Source: Patescibacteria group bacterium
Lineage (GTDB): Bacteria > Patescibacteriota > Patescibacteriia > SG8-24
Direction: 5' to 3'
Assembly (NCBI GenBank): GCA_028714475.1
Contig: JAQTNC010000013.1
Location: 1 to 36,340 of the forward strand
Length of the DNA: 36,340 nt
Shown here in pieces: positions 1 through 8,326 of this stretch (position 1 is its first letter; the number at the start of each line of letters is the position of its first letter). The notes under the pieces are model-generated. The model ran no database searches. It was not told where the DNA came from and worked only from the letters and a program-made list of their open reading frames with translations. The position numbers and the translations under genes were made by a program.

Positions 1-43
1 CCCCTTATCCACAGGCAGTCGGAATCACCCCAGACCCTGAACC

Positions 44-96
44 AAAAAAACGACCCCGGCCGCCGCTCCGCAAGGGCGGAGTTTTGGCGGCAGGGG
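44..96 (-). terminator. Intrinsic terminator of the zinc-finger gene
   Basis: Read on the minus strand, a three-tier stem (93-96 with 54-57, 86-91 with 59-64, 76-81 with 66-71, loop 72-75) is followed by a seven-T run at 44-50. It lies just downstream of the stop at 125, so it fits that gene. Confidence 0.8.
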
Positions 97-124
97 TATT
101 CGGGCTCATGACGGACGGCTGGCG

Positions 125-463
125 TCAGTCGGTGGCGGGGCAGTCTTCGCTTGCGTCGTCCGAATTTCGGTCGCCCGCAGGTGCCTCTTCTTGAGCGGCG
201 ACGGGTGCCGGATGAACTGGCAGCACCTTTTCTGACCGAAGGCGCAGTGCCTCGAGCAGCGCGGCGAGAGCGGCAATCGTCGGGGCGACATCGGATTCCG
301 GCAGGTTTTCGGTTACCTTACTGACGGCACCCTCTCTTTCGCCGATGATGACCAGCGTCAACATTACGTCCTCGCTACAGATGTAGACGTCGGGCGGTCC
401 AGCGCAGAGCAAGACCACTTCGGACTGTCGTTTGCCGCAGAATGAGCAAATGCATTCTCTCAC
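125..463 (-). CDS. Small protein with a stand-alone ClpX-type zinc finger
   Basis: About 112 residues. Residues 6-32 match the N-terminal zinc-binding domain of ClpX (CSFCGK, then AGPPDVYIC), which in ClpX mediates dimerisation and adaptor or substrate contact. The ATPase domain is absent; the rest is an Ala/Glu-rich, probably flexible tail. The ligands seen are C6, C9, C29 and, where ClpX has its fourth Cys, D32. The GTG at 463 is chosen because an AGGA ribosome site sits about 8 bases upstream; a TTG at 487 is an alternative start without such a site. The gene has its own promoter (502-530) and terminator and is divergent from secA. Function is unknown; a role as a substrate or adaptor recognition module is inference. 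Confidence 0.75.
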   Translation of the reverse strand: MRECICSFCGKRQSEVVLLCAGPPDVYICSEDVMLTLVIIGEREGAVSKVTENLPESDVAPTIAALAALLEALRLRSEKVLPVHPAPVAAQEEAPAGDRNSDDASEDCPATD

Positions 464-501
464 AGGAATCTTCCTTTCTCCTGCCAAATCAGGTTGCGAA
501 T

Positions 502-530
502 AAATTAGCAGAAATAGCGCGTTTTGTCAA
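502..530 (-). promoter_or_regulatory. Promoter of the zinc-finger gene
   Basis: Minus-strand TTGACA (530-525), 17 bp, then TAATTT (507-502), with TGC directly before the -10. Confidence 0.75.
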
Positions 531-610
531 GCCCTGCGGCTTCCATAATTCGGTGCCTGTCCCCCTTATCCACAGGTGTCGGACACCGGAGCGTCGGATG
601 CCGCCTCGGA

Positions 611-639
611 TGGACAAAATCCCGCCGAAAAGACATAAT
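611..639 (+). promoter_or_regulatory. Proximal secA promoter
   Basis: TGGACA (611-616), 17 bp, CATAAT (634-639). Transcription would begin near 646, two or three bases before the secA ATG, so the mRNA would be leaderless. A second candidate is TTGTCA (524-529), 16 bp, TAATTC (546-551), overlapping the divergent promoter. Confidence 0.55.
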
Positions 640-648
640 TCTTCTGCT

Positions 649-3429
649 ATGTCCTTATTGACCAAAGTCTTCGGCGACCCGAACGAACGCGTCATCAAGT
701 CGCTTTTGCCGCTCGTCGAGGAAATCAACAATTTAGAGAAAGAAGTCGCTGGCTTGAGTCCGGAACAGCTGAAGGACGCCAGCCTGGAACTGCGCGCCAA
801 GCTCGAGCACGGCGCGACTCTTGATGACATCCTGCCGCGCGCCTTCGCCATCTGCCGCGAGGCCGCCAAGCGCACCCTCGGTCAGCGCCACTACGACGTC
901 CAGCTCATGGGCGGTATCGTCCTGCATCGCGGCCAGATCGCGGAGATGCGTACCGGTGAAGGCAAGACCCTCACCGCCACGCTCGCCGTGTATCTCAACG
1001 CGCTGACCGGAAAAGGCGTCCATCTCGTGACCGTCAACGATTATCTCGCGCGCCGCGACGCCGCCTGGATGGGACAGGTCTATGACGCGCTCGGCCTCTC
1101 GGTCGCCTGCATCAATCACGATTCCGCATTCAGATACGACGCCGCCTGGATGGCGCCAAAGCAGGAGAAGGAATTGACCGATGAGGATTTGGCCGCAGCC
1201 GCCGCGAAGGACGAAGGCGGGGCGCTCGACAAGAAGCGCGACGAGACCGGCGCGTTCCTCGTGCAGATGGATTACATGCGGCCAGTCGCGCGCCAGGAAG
1301 CGTACGCCGCCGACATCACCTACGGCACCAACAACGAATACGGTTTCGACTACCTGCGCGACAACATGGTCATGCGGCCGGAACAGCGCGTCCAGCGCCC
1401 GCTCAACTACGCCATCGTGGACGAGGTGGACTCCATCTTGATTGACGAAGCGCGCACCCCGCTCATCATCTCCGCGCCGGCCGAGGAAGCGGCGGAAACG
1501 TATTACAAGTTCGCGGACCTCGTGCGGCCGCTCAAGGAAGGCGTCCACTTCAACAAGGACGAGAAGATGAACGCCGTCACCTTCAGCGAGGAAGGCCAGG
1601 AGGAAATGGCGCAACGGCTGGGCGCTGATCCATGGGCAGCGGGGGACACGAAGTTTGCCTATCACCTCGAAGCCGCCCTCAAGGCGCAGGAACTCTACAA
1701 GAAGGACGTCAACTACATCGTCAAGGACGGCGAGGTCATCATCGTGGACGAGTTCACCGGTCGCCTGATGCACGGCCGCCGGTTCAGCGAAGGCCTGCAC
1801 CAGGCCATCGAGGCGAAGGAAGGCGTCGCCATCCAGCGCGAGAGCCAGACGCTCGCCACCGTCACCTTCCAGAACCTCTTCCGCATGTATCCGAAGCTCG
1901 CCGGCATGACCGGCACGGCCGCGACCGAAGCGGAGGAGTTTTCGAAAATCTACAAGCTTGACGTGACCGTCGTTCCGCCGAACAAGCCGTCGCGCCGCGA
2001 CGATTTGCCAGACCGCGTCTACAAGTCCGAAGAGGCGAAATACAAGGCCGTGGTCGAGGAAATCAAGGCGCGCCATGCCTCCGGCCAGCCGGTGCTCGTC
2101 GGCACCATCTCCATCGAGAAGAACGAGATTCTCGGCGAGCTGCTCAAGCGCGAAGGCGTGCCGCATGAACTGCTGAACGCCAAAAACCATGAGCGCGAGG
2201 CGACCATCATCGCGCAGGCCGGCCGACGCGGCGCCGTCACCATCGCCACCAACATGGCCGGTCGCGGCGTGGACATCATCCTCGGCGGCAACCCGCCGGA
2301 CAAGGAGGAGACCCAACGCATCCGCGAACTCGGCGGCCTCATGATCATCGGCACCGAACGCCACGAGTCGCGCCGCATCGACAACCAGCTCCGTGGCCGC
2401 GCCGGCCGCCAGGGCGACCCGGGCACCACGCAGTTCTTCCTCTCAATGGGCGACGACCTCATCCGTATCTTCGCCGGCGAGGACAATCAGCGCCGCATGC
2501 AGGGGCTCATGGAGAAGCTCGGCCTGCCGGACGACATGCCGATCGAGGCGAACATGGTCACGAAGTCCATCGCCTCGGCGCAGAACAAGGTGGAAGGCCA
2601 TCACTTCGACATCCGCAAGCACCTGCTTGAATATGACGACGTGCTCAACAAGCACCGCGAGACGATCTATCGCCGCCGCCGTGACGTCATCGAGCGTACC
2701 GGGCCTGATGCGCCGGCGGAAATCCGCGAGCGCGTGCTGGCCGTCGTCGAGGACGAGTTGGAGCGGCTCGTGCTGTTCCACACGGCCGGCGAAGACGAGA
2801 AGGCGTGGAACCTGAAGGAAATCATCGAGACGGTCGGGACGATGTACCCGTTGTCGTCGGAATTGCCGACCGAGCTCGAGAACCTGCGCCGCGAGGCCGG
2901 TTCGCGCGCCGCCGACGCCGCCGCCCGGACCGCCATCATCGAATACTTGGTGGCCCAGTCAGCCGCGGCTTATGAGCGCTTGGAAACGGCGCTGGATCAG
3001 CATCTGGCACAATATCCCGGCCAAGGCCGCTTCTGTGATGTCGTCCGTTCGCTCATGCTCCGCGCCATCGACATGTTCTGGGTTGAGCACCTCGACGCCA
3101 TGGAGCATCTCCGGACCGGCATCGGGCTCCAGAGCTACGGCCAGCGCGATCCGCTCATCGAATACAAGCGCGAGGCGTTCCGGATGTTCGGCGAGCTCAC
3201 GCAACTGATTGACAAGCAGATTGCCTATTCGGTCTTCAAGATCGGCATTGCGCCGGCTCCCGCCAAGGAGAAATCTCTCATCGAGCGCCAGGGCCTTCAG
3301 GTTTCCGGCGCGGCCAAAGGCGGGGAGTCGTCGTCCTCTTTGCGCGCACCCGGCGAAGACAAGGTCGGCCGCAACGACCCGTGTCCATGTGGGTCGGGGA
3401 AAAAGTACAAAAAATGCTGCGGAGCCTAG
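649..3429 (+). CDS. secA: Preprotein translocase ATPase SecA
   Basis: SecA is the cytosolic motor that drives unfolded preproteins through SecYEG. The 926-residue protein has the Walker A segment MRTGEGKTL near residue 100, the DEAD-type Walker [12 protein letters not shown] near 258, the second helicase motif [13 protein letters not shown] near 575, and a C-terminal SEC-C zinc motif (C912, C914, C923, C924). Relative to E. coli SecA, about 50 extra residues lie in nucleotide-binding domain 1 (roughly 150-205, rich in Ala, Asp and Lys). The frame is open upstream to 442, but the ATG at 649 gives the standard N-terminus [10 protein letters not shown] and sits directly behind a promoter. secD and secF lie about 14 kb downstream. 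Confidence 0.98.
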   Translation: MSLLTKVFGDPNERVIKSLLPLVEEINNLEKEVAGLSPEQLKDASLELRAKLEHGATLDDILPRAFAICREAAKRTLGQRHYDVQLMGGIVLHRGQIAEMRTGEGKTLTATLAVYLNALTGKGVHLVTVNDYLARRDAAWMGQVYDALGLSVACINHDSAFRYDAAWMAPKQEKELTDEDLAAAAAKDEGGALDKKRDETGAFLVQMDYMRPVARQEAYAADITYGTNNEYGFDYLRDNMVMRPEQRVQRPLNYAIVDEVDSILIDEARTPLIISAPAEEAAETYYKFADLVRPLKEGVHFNKDEKMNAVTFSEEGQEEMAQRLGADPWAAGDTKFAYHLEAALKAQELYKKDVNYIVKDGEVIIVDEFTGRLMHGRRFSEGLHQAIEAKEGVAIQRESQTLATVTFQNLFRMYPKLAGMTGTAATEAEEFSKIYKLDVTVVPPNKPSRRDDLPDRVYKSEEAKYKAVVEEIKARHASGQPVLVGTISIEKNEILGELLKREGVPHELLNAKNHEREATIIAQAGRRGAVTIATNMAGRGVDIILGGNPPDKEETQRIRELGGLMIIGTERHESRRIDNQLRGRAGRQGDPGTTQFFLSMGDDLIRIFAGEDNQRRMQGLMEKLGLPDDMPIEANMVTKSIASAQNKVEGHHFDIRKHLLEYDDVLNKHRETIYRRRRDVIERTGPDAPAEIRERVLAVVEDELERLVLFHTAGEDEKAWNLKEIIETVGTMYPLSSELPTELENLRREAGSRAADAAARTAIIEYLVAQSAAAYERLETALDQHLAQYPGQGRFCDVVRSLMLRAIDMFWVEHLDAMEHLRTGIGLQSYGQRDPLIEYKREAFRMFGELTQLIDKQIAYSVFKIGIAPAPAKEKSLIERQGLQVSGAAKGGESSSSLRAPGEDKVGRNDPCPCGSGKKYKKCCGA

Positions 3430-3450
3430 CAATACACACCATTTGTCACC

Positions 3451-3748
3451 ATCCCCCCGCAGTACTGCGGGGGGATCCAGAAACCTCGCGCTTCGGGCCG
3501 CCCTGTGGCAAAGCGTTCTGCCCCGACCTTGTGGAGGGGCAGGACCAAACCTAACCTGCCGCGGGTCCTGCCGCTCCGCACCCCGCTGGTGCTCTCCCTC
3601 ACCATTTCCGTCGGTGAAAAAACGGAGCGGAAATGGTGAGGGATGCGCGCCATCGGGGTCCCCGCTCCGCGTCACCCGCGGCTTCGTTCTACCAACCAAA
3701 TATTGTATGCGCTCGGCCTGCGGAGCCCTGTACCATTACGGTACAGGG
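3451..3748. repeat. Hairpin-dense intergenic region after secA
   Basis: No gene is supported between secA and 3845. The stretch holds a 26-bp perfect palindrome (3451-3476), a hairpin with GCCCC/GGGGC arms around ACCTTGTGGA (near 3520-3540), a 9-bp stem (3538-3546 with 3564-3572), a 15-bp perfect stem (3596-3610 with 3628-3642) that competes with an 8-bp pairing (3571-3578 with 3623-3630), and a 9-bp stem with a 5-base loop (3726-3734 with 3740-3748). None has a good T tract, so these are not plain terminators. Confidence 0.7.
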
Positions 3749-3844
3749 TGGCCTCGCGAAAGGACGATGAGTTTTCCGCAAGGAAAGGTTTAAAAACGTC
3801 ATTCCCCTAAAAGTTGGAATCTAGCAACTAGCCCGAGTGAATCT

Positions 3845-4501
3845 ATGAAGACCGGAATTTACAATTGGTGCTGCACTAGCGGGGGACATTGGGCTCGTCG
3901 CGCAACATTTGTTGTTAAATGGGCGTCATTTGGCGTGTTACTTTGGCTGCTTTACACCGGTCGAACGATTGGTGAAAACGCTTTTTTGTATTTTTTTAGT
4001 TCAGTTGCACAATCATTATTGGCTTTGGTCGGCGTGATTGGTGCTGTCGTCGTATTCAGAATGCAGCTGATAGAGATGGAGGCCGAAAGGTGCGCGGAAA
4101 GGATGACCGATGAATTATCCATTTGGTCATCAAAATTTACGGGAACAGATAAGTGGGCCGCAATTGATGTTGCACAGGAACTTGATAACAGCTGTCGCGA
4201 TGAGAAAACGGTCGCATCAATCCTTAATGCCGCACGCCCTCATCGTTTAAGACTGGAGACATTGAAAATTGATAAGTCGGATTTGCGAAACAACCTGGTT
4301 GATTTTGTGCTCGTCACGTTTATTACCACGGCTTCGGCATTTGGATGCGTTTTGGCTACACAACTATTTGTTCGATACCCACGGCTAGGAACAGTTGCTG
4401 CTATGAGCGTGCTTATGTTAGTCTGCTATTCTTTGCTGTTCGGGTGGAGGGTTGTGAAAAGCGTCGTCGGATACTCATACGCCAAGACGTGCACCGAGTA
4501 A
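3845..4501 (+). CDS. Hypothetical multi-pass membrane protein, AT-richer than its neighbours
   Basis: 218 residues with hydrophobic helices at about 22-40, 48-70, 148-170 and 180-202, giving a two-helix / cytosolic-loop / two-helix layout. The central soluble part (about 75-145) is charged. I recognise no family. The DNA is clearly more AT-rich than the flanking genes and uses many TTT, ATT and AAA codons, which suggests recent transfer. No clear ribosome-binding site precedes the ATG, and no terminator separates it from the next gene. Confidence 0.65.
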   Translation: MKTGIYNWCCTSGGHWARRATFVVKWASFGVLLWLLYTGRTIGENAFLYFFSSVAQSLLALVGVIGAVVVFRMQLIEMEAERCAERMTDELSIWSSKFTGTDKWAAIDVAQELDNSCRDEKTVASILNAARPHRLRLETLKIDKSDLRNNLVDFVLVTFITTASAFGCVLATQLFVRYPRLGTVAAMSVLMLVCYSLLFGWRVVKSVVGYSYAKTCTE

Positions 4502-4557
4502 GTAACGCAGGGGCCAAGTCTTGAATCTTGAATTCCTCTACGGCGCGGCGAAACAAC

Positions 4558-5082
4558 ATGAAAATCATGCCTTTCTCTGACAACGTCATCTTCTTTGATA
4601 CGGAATTCTCTACCCTTAATCCGTATGAGGGCGAGATACTTTCTGTTGGTCTAGTGAAGATGGGCGGCCAGGAGCTGTATCTTGAATTGGAGTACGAAGG
4701 TGCGGTCAGCGATTGGGTGAAAGAAAACATATTGCCGACTCTCACGGCCGAGAAAGTCAGCCGCACGGAAGCCGTCCGCCTGATAAAGGAATTTGTCGGC
4801 GATAGCCGCCCTTACGCGGTCTCTTACGTCAACCAGTTCGATACCATCTACGTTTACAAACCGTTTTCAATCGATGACCACCCATTTTTCTGGATACCGA
4901 TTGATTTCGCGTCGTTTCTGTTCATGGCCGGCATTGACCCAACCACCCACCTGTACGGCGAAAAGACGGGTTTTTTCTCGAAGTTGGGGATTGACAGCAA
5001 GAAATACCACCAGCACCACGCCCTTGATGACGCCAGAATCTTGAGGGAGGCGTATTTAAAATTCTTGAATCAGCCGACTTGA
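4558..5082 (+). CDS. DEDDh-type 3'-5' exonuclease-like protein
   Basis: 174 residues from the ATG at 4558; an in-frame TTG at 4528 is possible. Fold and motifs match the DnaQ/RNase T superfamily: D14 and E16 in FFDTEF, D95 in QFDTIY, and H153 followed four residues later by D158 in HHALDDA. These residues bind two metal ions that hydrolyse the 3' end of DNA or RNA. It is stand-alone, with no polymerase domain. The stop overlaps the region just before the HD-domain gene, so it heads a likely four-gene unit (nuclease, HD, SET, Nudix). The substrate cannot be told from sequence. Confidence 0.8.
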   Translation: MKIMPFSDNVIFFDTEFSTLNPYEGEILSVGLVKMGGQELYLELEYEGAVSDWVKENILPTLTAEKVSRTEAVRLIKEFVGDSRPYAVSYVNQFDTIYVYKPFSIDDHPFFWIPIDFASFLFMAGIDPTTHLYGEKTGFFSKLGIDSKKYHQHHALDDARILREAYLKFLNQPT

Positions 5083-5096
5083 CGGTGACAAAGTTT

Positions 5097-5654
5097 ATGA
5101 ACCCTTCCACCATCACCCAAGTCGAAAATTTCGTCCGCGAGGCCTTCAGGAAAAATCCGGCCTATAGTTTTGGCGACGGCGGAATTATGTATGACCACAG
5201 CGTTAAGGTGAAGGACCTCGCCCTTCTGATAGCCTCAAACATGGATTGCGACCGGGAACTCCTCGCGGTCGAGGCCCTGCTTCACGACATCGGCAAGGCT
5301 TATCCGGCTGACGCACAAACCCTGCACGAGCGGCACGAGGAACTCGGCTTCGAGGCGGCCGTGGCGCTGTTGCCGCAATTGCCCCTGACGTCGGAACAAG
5401 CCGAGTTGCTTAGCGGCTTCCTGCGTGGCAACATCAATTCAGTCGAGGCGGAAATCGTGAAGGATGCGGACACTGTCGCTTTCTTCGAGGACGAGCGGTT
5501 ACAGCGGGCGCTGGCAGCCTGGGCGCAGGAGCAAGGGCTCGCGGGCGAGATGCAGCGCAAGGCCGACAAGTTCAAGAATTTAAAGTTCAAATCAAGCCGC
5601 AACATCGCTCTGCCTTCCTATGAGGCGATGAAGAAGCGCTGGGGTCTGGTATAA
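5097..5654 (+). CDS. HD-domain phosphohydrolase
   Basis: 185 residues from ATG 5097; a TTG at 5079 that overlaps the previous stop is the alternative. HD signature residues are visible: H34 in YDHS, H63 and D64 in LLHDIGK, and D123/D125 in KDADTVAFFED. The family comprises metal-dependent phosphohydrolases acting on nucleotides or cyclic nucleotides; the compact single domain resembles YfbR- or YedJ-like proteins, and the substrate is unassigned. It lies directly after the exonuclease and about six bases before the SET gene, so co-transcription is likely. Confidence 0.8.
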   Translation: MNPSTITQVENFVREAFRKNPAYSFGDGGIMYDHSVKVKDLALLIASNMDCDRELLAVEALLHDIGKAYPADAQTLHERHEELGFEAAVALLPQLPLTSEQAELLSGFLRGNINSVEAEIVKDADTVAFFEDERLQRALAAWAQEQGLAGEMQRKADKFKNLKFKSSRNIALPSYEAMKKRWGLV

Positions 5655-5660
5655 TCCTGC

Positions 5661-6176
5661 ATGATTATGAAATCTTACCTCTCGCCCAAGACGAAGGTGA
5701 AGAAAAGCGCCATCAGCGGACGCGGGCTGCTCGCCGTGAAGCCGTTCAAGAAAGGGGAGCTCGTCTCCATCAAGAGCGGCCACATTATTGACGGCCAGAC
5801 CAAGAAACGGAACGAGAAGGTCATCGGGGACTCGGATCTGCAGATCGCGGACGATTTCTTCCTGGCTCCGTTGAGTCGACGGGAGCGGGCCACGACCATG
5901 ATGTACCTGAACCACAGTTGCGACGCGAACGTCGGTCTTGAAGGCAACATCGTATTCATCGCGATGCGGGACATCCGGGCGGGCGAGGAGCTGACCATCG
6001 ACTACGCGATGTTCGATGATACCGGCTCTTACGTGATGACCTGCCGTTGCGGAACGACTAAATGTCGTGGCACTATCCGGGGTGGCGACTGGCGACGGCC
6101 GGAACTGCAGAAACGTTACCGAGGATATTTTTCCGCCTTTATCCAGAGGAAGATGGACGAAGCGAAAAGAAAATAA
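5661..6176 (+). CDS. SET-domain protein lysine methyltransferase
   Basis: 171 residues. The SET core is clear: YLNHSCDAN (82-90; N84, H85, S86 and C87 bind S-adenosylmethionine and form the knot), GEELTIDYAM with the catalytic Tyr at about 115, and a post-SET cysteine cluster CRCGTTKC (C128, C130, C135). SET enzymes methylate lysines, in bacteria probably on chromatin-like, ribosomal or other cellular proteins. A second ATG at 5667 is equally possible as start. It follows the HD gene closely and precedes a Nudix gene. Confidence 0.88.
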   Translation: MIMKSYLSPKTKVKKSAISGRGLLAVKPFKKGELVSIKSGHIIDGQTKKRNEKVIGDSDLQIADDFFLAPLSRRERATTMMYLNHSCDANVGLEGNIVFIAMRDIRAGEELTIDYAMFDDTGSYVMTCRCGTTKCRGTIRGGDWRRPELQKRYRGYFSAFIQRKMDEAKRK

Positions 6177-6186
6177 CTAGAATTGT

Positions 6187-6642
6187 ATGAGCAACAAGGA
6201 GCGTTTCAAGCTGATTCCGGAAGTTTACCTTATCCTTAAGAAGGGCGGCCTGATTTTGTTGTCGCGGCGGTTCCAGACGGGCTACGAGGACGGGAAATAT
6301 AGCATGGTGGCGGGGCACGCCGAAGAGCACGAGACCATGCGGGAAGCGTTGGCCAGGGAAGCAAAAGAGGAGGCGGGCATCGCTGTTGAGCCGACCGAAC
6401 TCGAGCACCTGCTGACCATGCATCGCTGGTGCGGCGACCACGAGCGAATCGGCTTCTATTTCACGATGGACCGTTGGGACGGCGAAATCAGGAACTGCGA
6501 GCCGGACCGATGCGACGATTTGGGTTGGTTCCGCCTCGACCAGTTGCCCGAGAATGTCATTCCGTACGTGCGGGCCGCCATTGAATGTTCAGAAAACGGA
6601 ACGAGGTATTGTGAGTTTGGTTGGGAAAAGAAGCAGGCGTGA
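6187..6642 (+). CDS. Nudix hydrolase
   Basis: 151 residues with a canonical Nudix box at 43-65 (G43, E49, R57, E58, E61, E62, G64), which binds Mg2+ and cleaves nucleoside-diphosphate-linked compounds. The sequence SRRFQTGYEDGKYSMVAGH before the box resembles Nudix proteins annotated as NUDIX/ADP-ribose or (d)NTP pyrophosphatases; the substrate is not determinable. It is the last gene of the 4558-6642 unit and ends just before a bidirectional terminator. Confidence 0.9.
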   Translation: MSNKERFKLIPEVYLILKKGGLILLSRRFQTGYEDGKYSMVAGHAEEHETMREALAREAKEEAGIAVEPTELEHLLTMHRWCGDHERIGFYFTMDRWDGEIRNCEPDRCDDLGWFRLDQLPENVIPYVRAAIECSENGTRYCEFGWEKKQA

Positions 6643-6682
6643 GCCAAAGGTGGCGAAGGAATCGTTGTCGAATAAAACACAA

Positions 6683-6712
6683 CGGCCACTCGCAAGGCGG
6701 TGGCCGATTTTC
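6683..6712. terminator. Bidirectional intrinsic terminator
   Basis: A 7-bp stem (6683-6689 with 6700-6706) is flanked by a T run on the right (6708-6711) and an A-rich tract on the left, so it can end the Nudix unit on the plus strand and the two-gene minus-strand unit. Confidence 0.75.
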
Positions 6713-6741
6713 GTCGTTCTGAAGCAATGATGAAGAATGAT

Positions 6742-6918
6742 CTACTTGCTTTCGGGCTTGGGCTCGCCTTGCTGCTGGTTGAACTGGCGGACCTGATCCA
6801 GCAGGTTGGTGAGCGCCGGAAGGAGATACTTGCTGCTGACTTGCGTCGAGAGGGTTAGCCCTGGGCGCAACAGCGGGGAACCGATCGTGATGGTAATGGT
6901 CTCGTTCGTGTGTTTCAT
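6742..6918 (-). CDS. Small hypothetical protein (58 aa)
   Basis: Starts MKHTNETITITIGSP and ends with the polar tail QQQGEPKPESK. An AGGAG ribosome site lies 7 bases before the ATG at 6918-6916. A short predicted beta strand (ITITIG) is followed by an amphipathic helix (LLPALTNLLDQVRQF). No family is recognised. It follows the 86-residue gene by 33 bases on the same strand, and the bidirectional terminator lies downstream; the ribosome site and terminator together make it a credible gene despite its size. Confidence 0.65.
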   Translation of the reverse strand: MKHTNETITITIGSPLLRPGLTLSTQVSSKYLLPALTNLLDQVRQFNQQQGEPKPESK

Positions 6919-6951
6919 GATGTCACTCCTGGCAATTGAACGAAAGAGCAG

Positions 6952-7212
6952 CTAATCGACGTTCTCGTCGATCTGCAAAGCCCAAAGTCCAAGATTCAAG
7001 GCCTTGCGGAGTTGAACGACCGCCGCCTCGCGGCCGGGCTTGTCCGTGAGTTCCCTCCTAGCTCTGGCGACGTACTCCTCCACCATGAGCAACCAGAGGG
7101 AAAACGACCGCGCCTTGTACTCGGCAAACTCGGGGCCGGGTGGCCACTTGGCGAACTGGTTTCCCTCACGTTCCGCAAGGATTTCCTCGACTACTGCTGA
7201 CATGTCCTTCAT
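6952..7212 (-). CDS. Small helical hypothetical protein (86 aa)
   Basis: The ATG at 7212 follows a GGAGG site at about 5 bases; it reads MKDMSAVVEEILAERE. The protein appears entirely helical, with tryptophans in WPPGPEF, SLWLLMVEEY and LGLWALQ. The pattern of a helix with VEEY followed by RKALNLGLWALQ is loosely like MazG-type pyrophosphatases, but the metal-binding E-x2-E set is not evident, so that is only a possibility. It has its own promoter (7242-7269) and is the first gene of a two-gene minus-strand unit. Confidence 0.7.
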   Translation of the reverse strand: MKDMSAVVEEILAEREGNQFAKWPPGPEFAEYKARSFSLWLLMVEEYVARARRELTDKPGREAAVVQLRKALNLGLWALQIDENVD

Positions 7213-7241
7213 GGCGTCCTCCATTGGATGGTGCCGCTGGC

Positions 7242-7269
7242 ATTGTAGCAAATAAGAAAAGAACAGCAA
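7242..7269 (-). promoter_or_regulatory. Promoter of the small two-gene minus-strand unit
   Basis: Minus-strand TTGCTG (7269-7264), 16 bp, TACAAT (7247-7242), with TGC directly before the -10. Confidence 0.65.
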
Positions 7270-7292
7270 ATCGCTCCTGCATGGGGCGTGAA

Positions 7293-7322
7293 TTGCGTCC
7301 TAAACGCGATTTCTGCTAGGAT
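7293..7322 (+). promoter_or_regulatory. Promoter of the phosphatase/ASCH/SLOG unit
   Basis: TTGCGT (7293-7298), 18 bp, TAGGAT (7317-7322), preceded by TGC. The predicted start, about 7329, is only some five bases before the ATG at 7334 and no ribosome site is present, so the first gene is probably leaderless. Confidence 0.55.
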
Positions 7323-7333
7323 TTTGGCATCAT

Positions 7334-7909
7334 ATGTTCAGGGTTCTTCTCGTCCGCCACGGTCAGGATACGGACAACGCCGCCGGCGTGCTGAACGGTC
7401 GGCGCGATACGGAGTTGACCGAGCTCGGTCGCGAGCAGGCGCATCAGGTGGCGGCCAAGCTCAAAGGCGAGGGGATAGAGATCATCTACTCCTCGCCGCT
7501 CAAGCGTGCTTATGAGACCGCGCAAATCATCGCGCGGGAATTGGGTGTTGACGAGGTCATCGCGGATGAACATCTTGTCGAGAGAGATTTCGGCGTGCTC
7601 ACCGGGAAGTCAGGTGCAGATATTCCCAAATATGCCGCCAAACGCCTGCAGACCGACCGCGTCAATTATTTTTTGGAAGCGGAAGGCGCGGAAGATTTTC
7701 CGACCTGTCTCGAACGCGGCCGGACCATCATTAAGGAAATCCGCGAGCGTCATCCGAACCGGACCATTCTCATCGTCACCCACGGCGACATCGGCAAGAT
7801 GATCCGCGCCGCTTACCACGGCTGGGACTGGGAGCGCGGCCTGAAGACGCCGTATTTCGACAACACCGGCGTGCTGGAGCTGTCGGAGAAACAGGATATA
7901 ATCGAGTAG
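7334..7909 (+). CDS. Histidine phosphatase family protein (phosphoglycerate mutase-like)
   Basis: 191 residues. The catalytic RHG motif is at 8-10 (LLVRHGQDTD), with the phospho-accepting H9; SSPLKRAYETA (about 55-65) supplies the second Arg region and VTHGDIG holds H150. The family includes cofactor-dependent phosphoglycerate mutases, alpha-ribazole phosphatase and assorted phosphatases; the length and absence of mutase-specific insertions favour a phosphatase. It is the first gene of a tight unit with ASCH, SLOG, deaminase and second ASCH genes, so a phosphorylated nucleotide or sugar-nucleotide substrate is plausible (inference). Confidence 0.88.
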   Translation: MFRVLLVRHGQDTDNAAGVLNGRRDTELTELGREQAHQVAAKLKGEGIEIIYSSPLKRAYETAQIIARELGVDEVIADEHLVERDFGVLTGKSGADIPKYAAKRLQTDRVNYFLEAEGAEDFPTCLERGRTIIKEIRERHPNRTILIVTHGDIGKMIRAAYHGWDWERGLKTPYFDNTGVLELSEKQDIIE

Positions 7910-7966
7910 TGGCGGGAAGCCGGCCGTCGTCAGCGGCATGATTGGTGCGGCATGAGATAAGGAGAT

Positions 7967-8326
7967 ATGAAAAAAATCGGCGTTAAGCGCCTAATCGAAC
8001 TTACTTTTCTGCCGGAGAACCGCGATTCGTTCGTGGCTATTCGTGATGGTCGCAAGAAGATTGAGACGCGGGCGGCGATTGAAAAATACCGCGTCATCAG
8101 CCCTGGCGACCGCGTCCTCTTCACCTGCGGCAAGGAGCGTTTTACGCGGCGGGTGACGGATGTTCGGCGCTTTCGCGGCGTCGCGGCGCTTGTCAGGAAG
8201 TATGGCGTGCGGCGGATCAATCCCAACGTCCACACGGAAAAGGAACTGCAGAATTTGTACCGTAGCTTCCCCGGCTACCGCGAGAAGCTGCGGAAACATG
8301 GGTTGATAGCCATTGGTCTGATATGA
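7967..8326 (+). CDS. ASCH/PUA-like domain protein
   Basis: 119 residues with the ASCH signature: a helix ending in IRDGRKKIETR (G-x-K-x-x-E-x-R), then ISPGDRVLF, and a final strand GLIAIGLI. ASCH domains have a PUA-like fold; characterised members include ac4C amidohydrolase (YqfB) and small RNases, so a role with modified nucleosides or RNA is likely. The last codon overlaps the ATG of the SLOG gene (ATGA), indicating translational coupling. An AAGGAG precedes the start unusually closely (2 bases). Confidence 0.8.
   Translation: MKKIGVKRLIELTFLPENRDSFVAIRDGRKKIETRAAIEKYRVISPGDRVLFTCGKERFTRRVTDVRRFRGVAALVRKYGVRRINPNVHTEKELQNLYRSFPGYREKLRKHGLIAIGLI

Noticed and set aside
442-648. N-terminal extension of SecA by 69 residues
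   Set aside because: Crosses two promoters and has no similarity to SecA; the family N-terminus begins at 649.
733-2364. Long minus-strand open frame opposite secA
   Set aside because: Shadow of secA codon structure; composition is typical of antisense frames in GC-rich genes.
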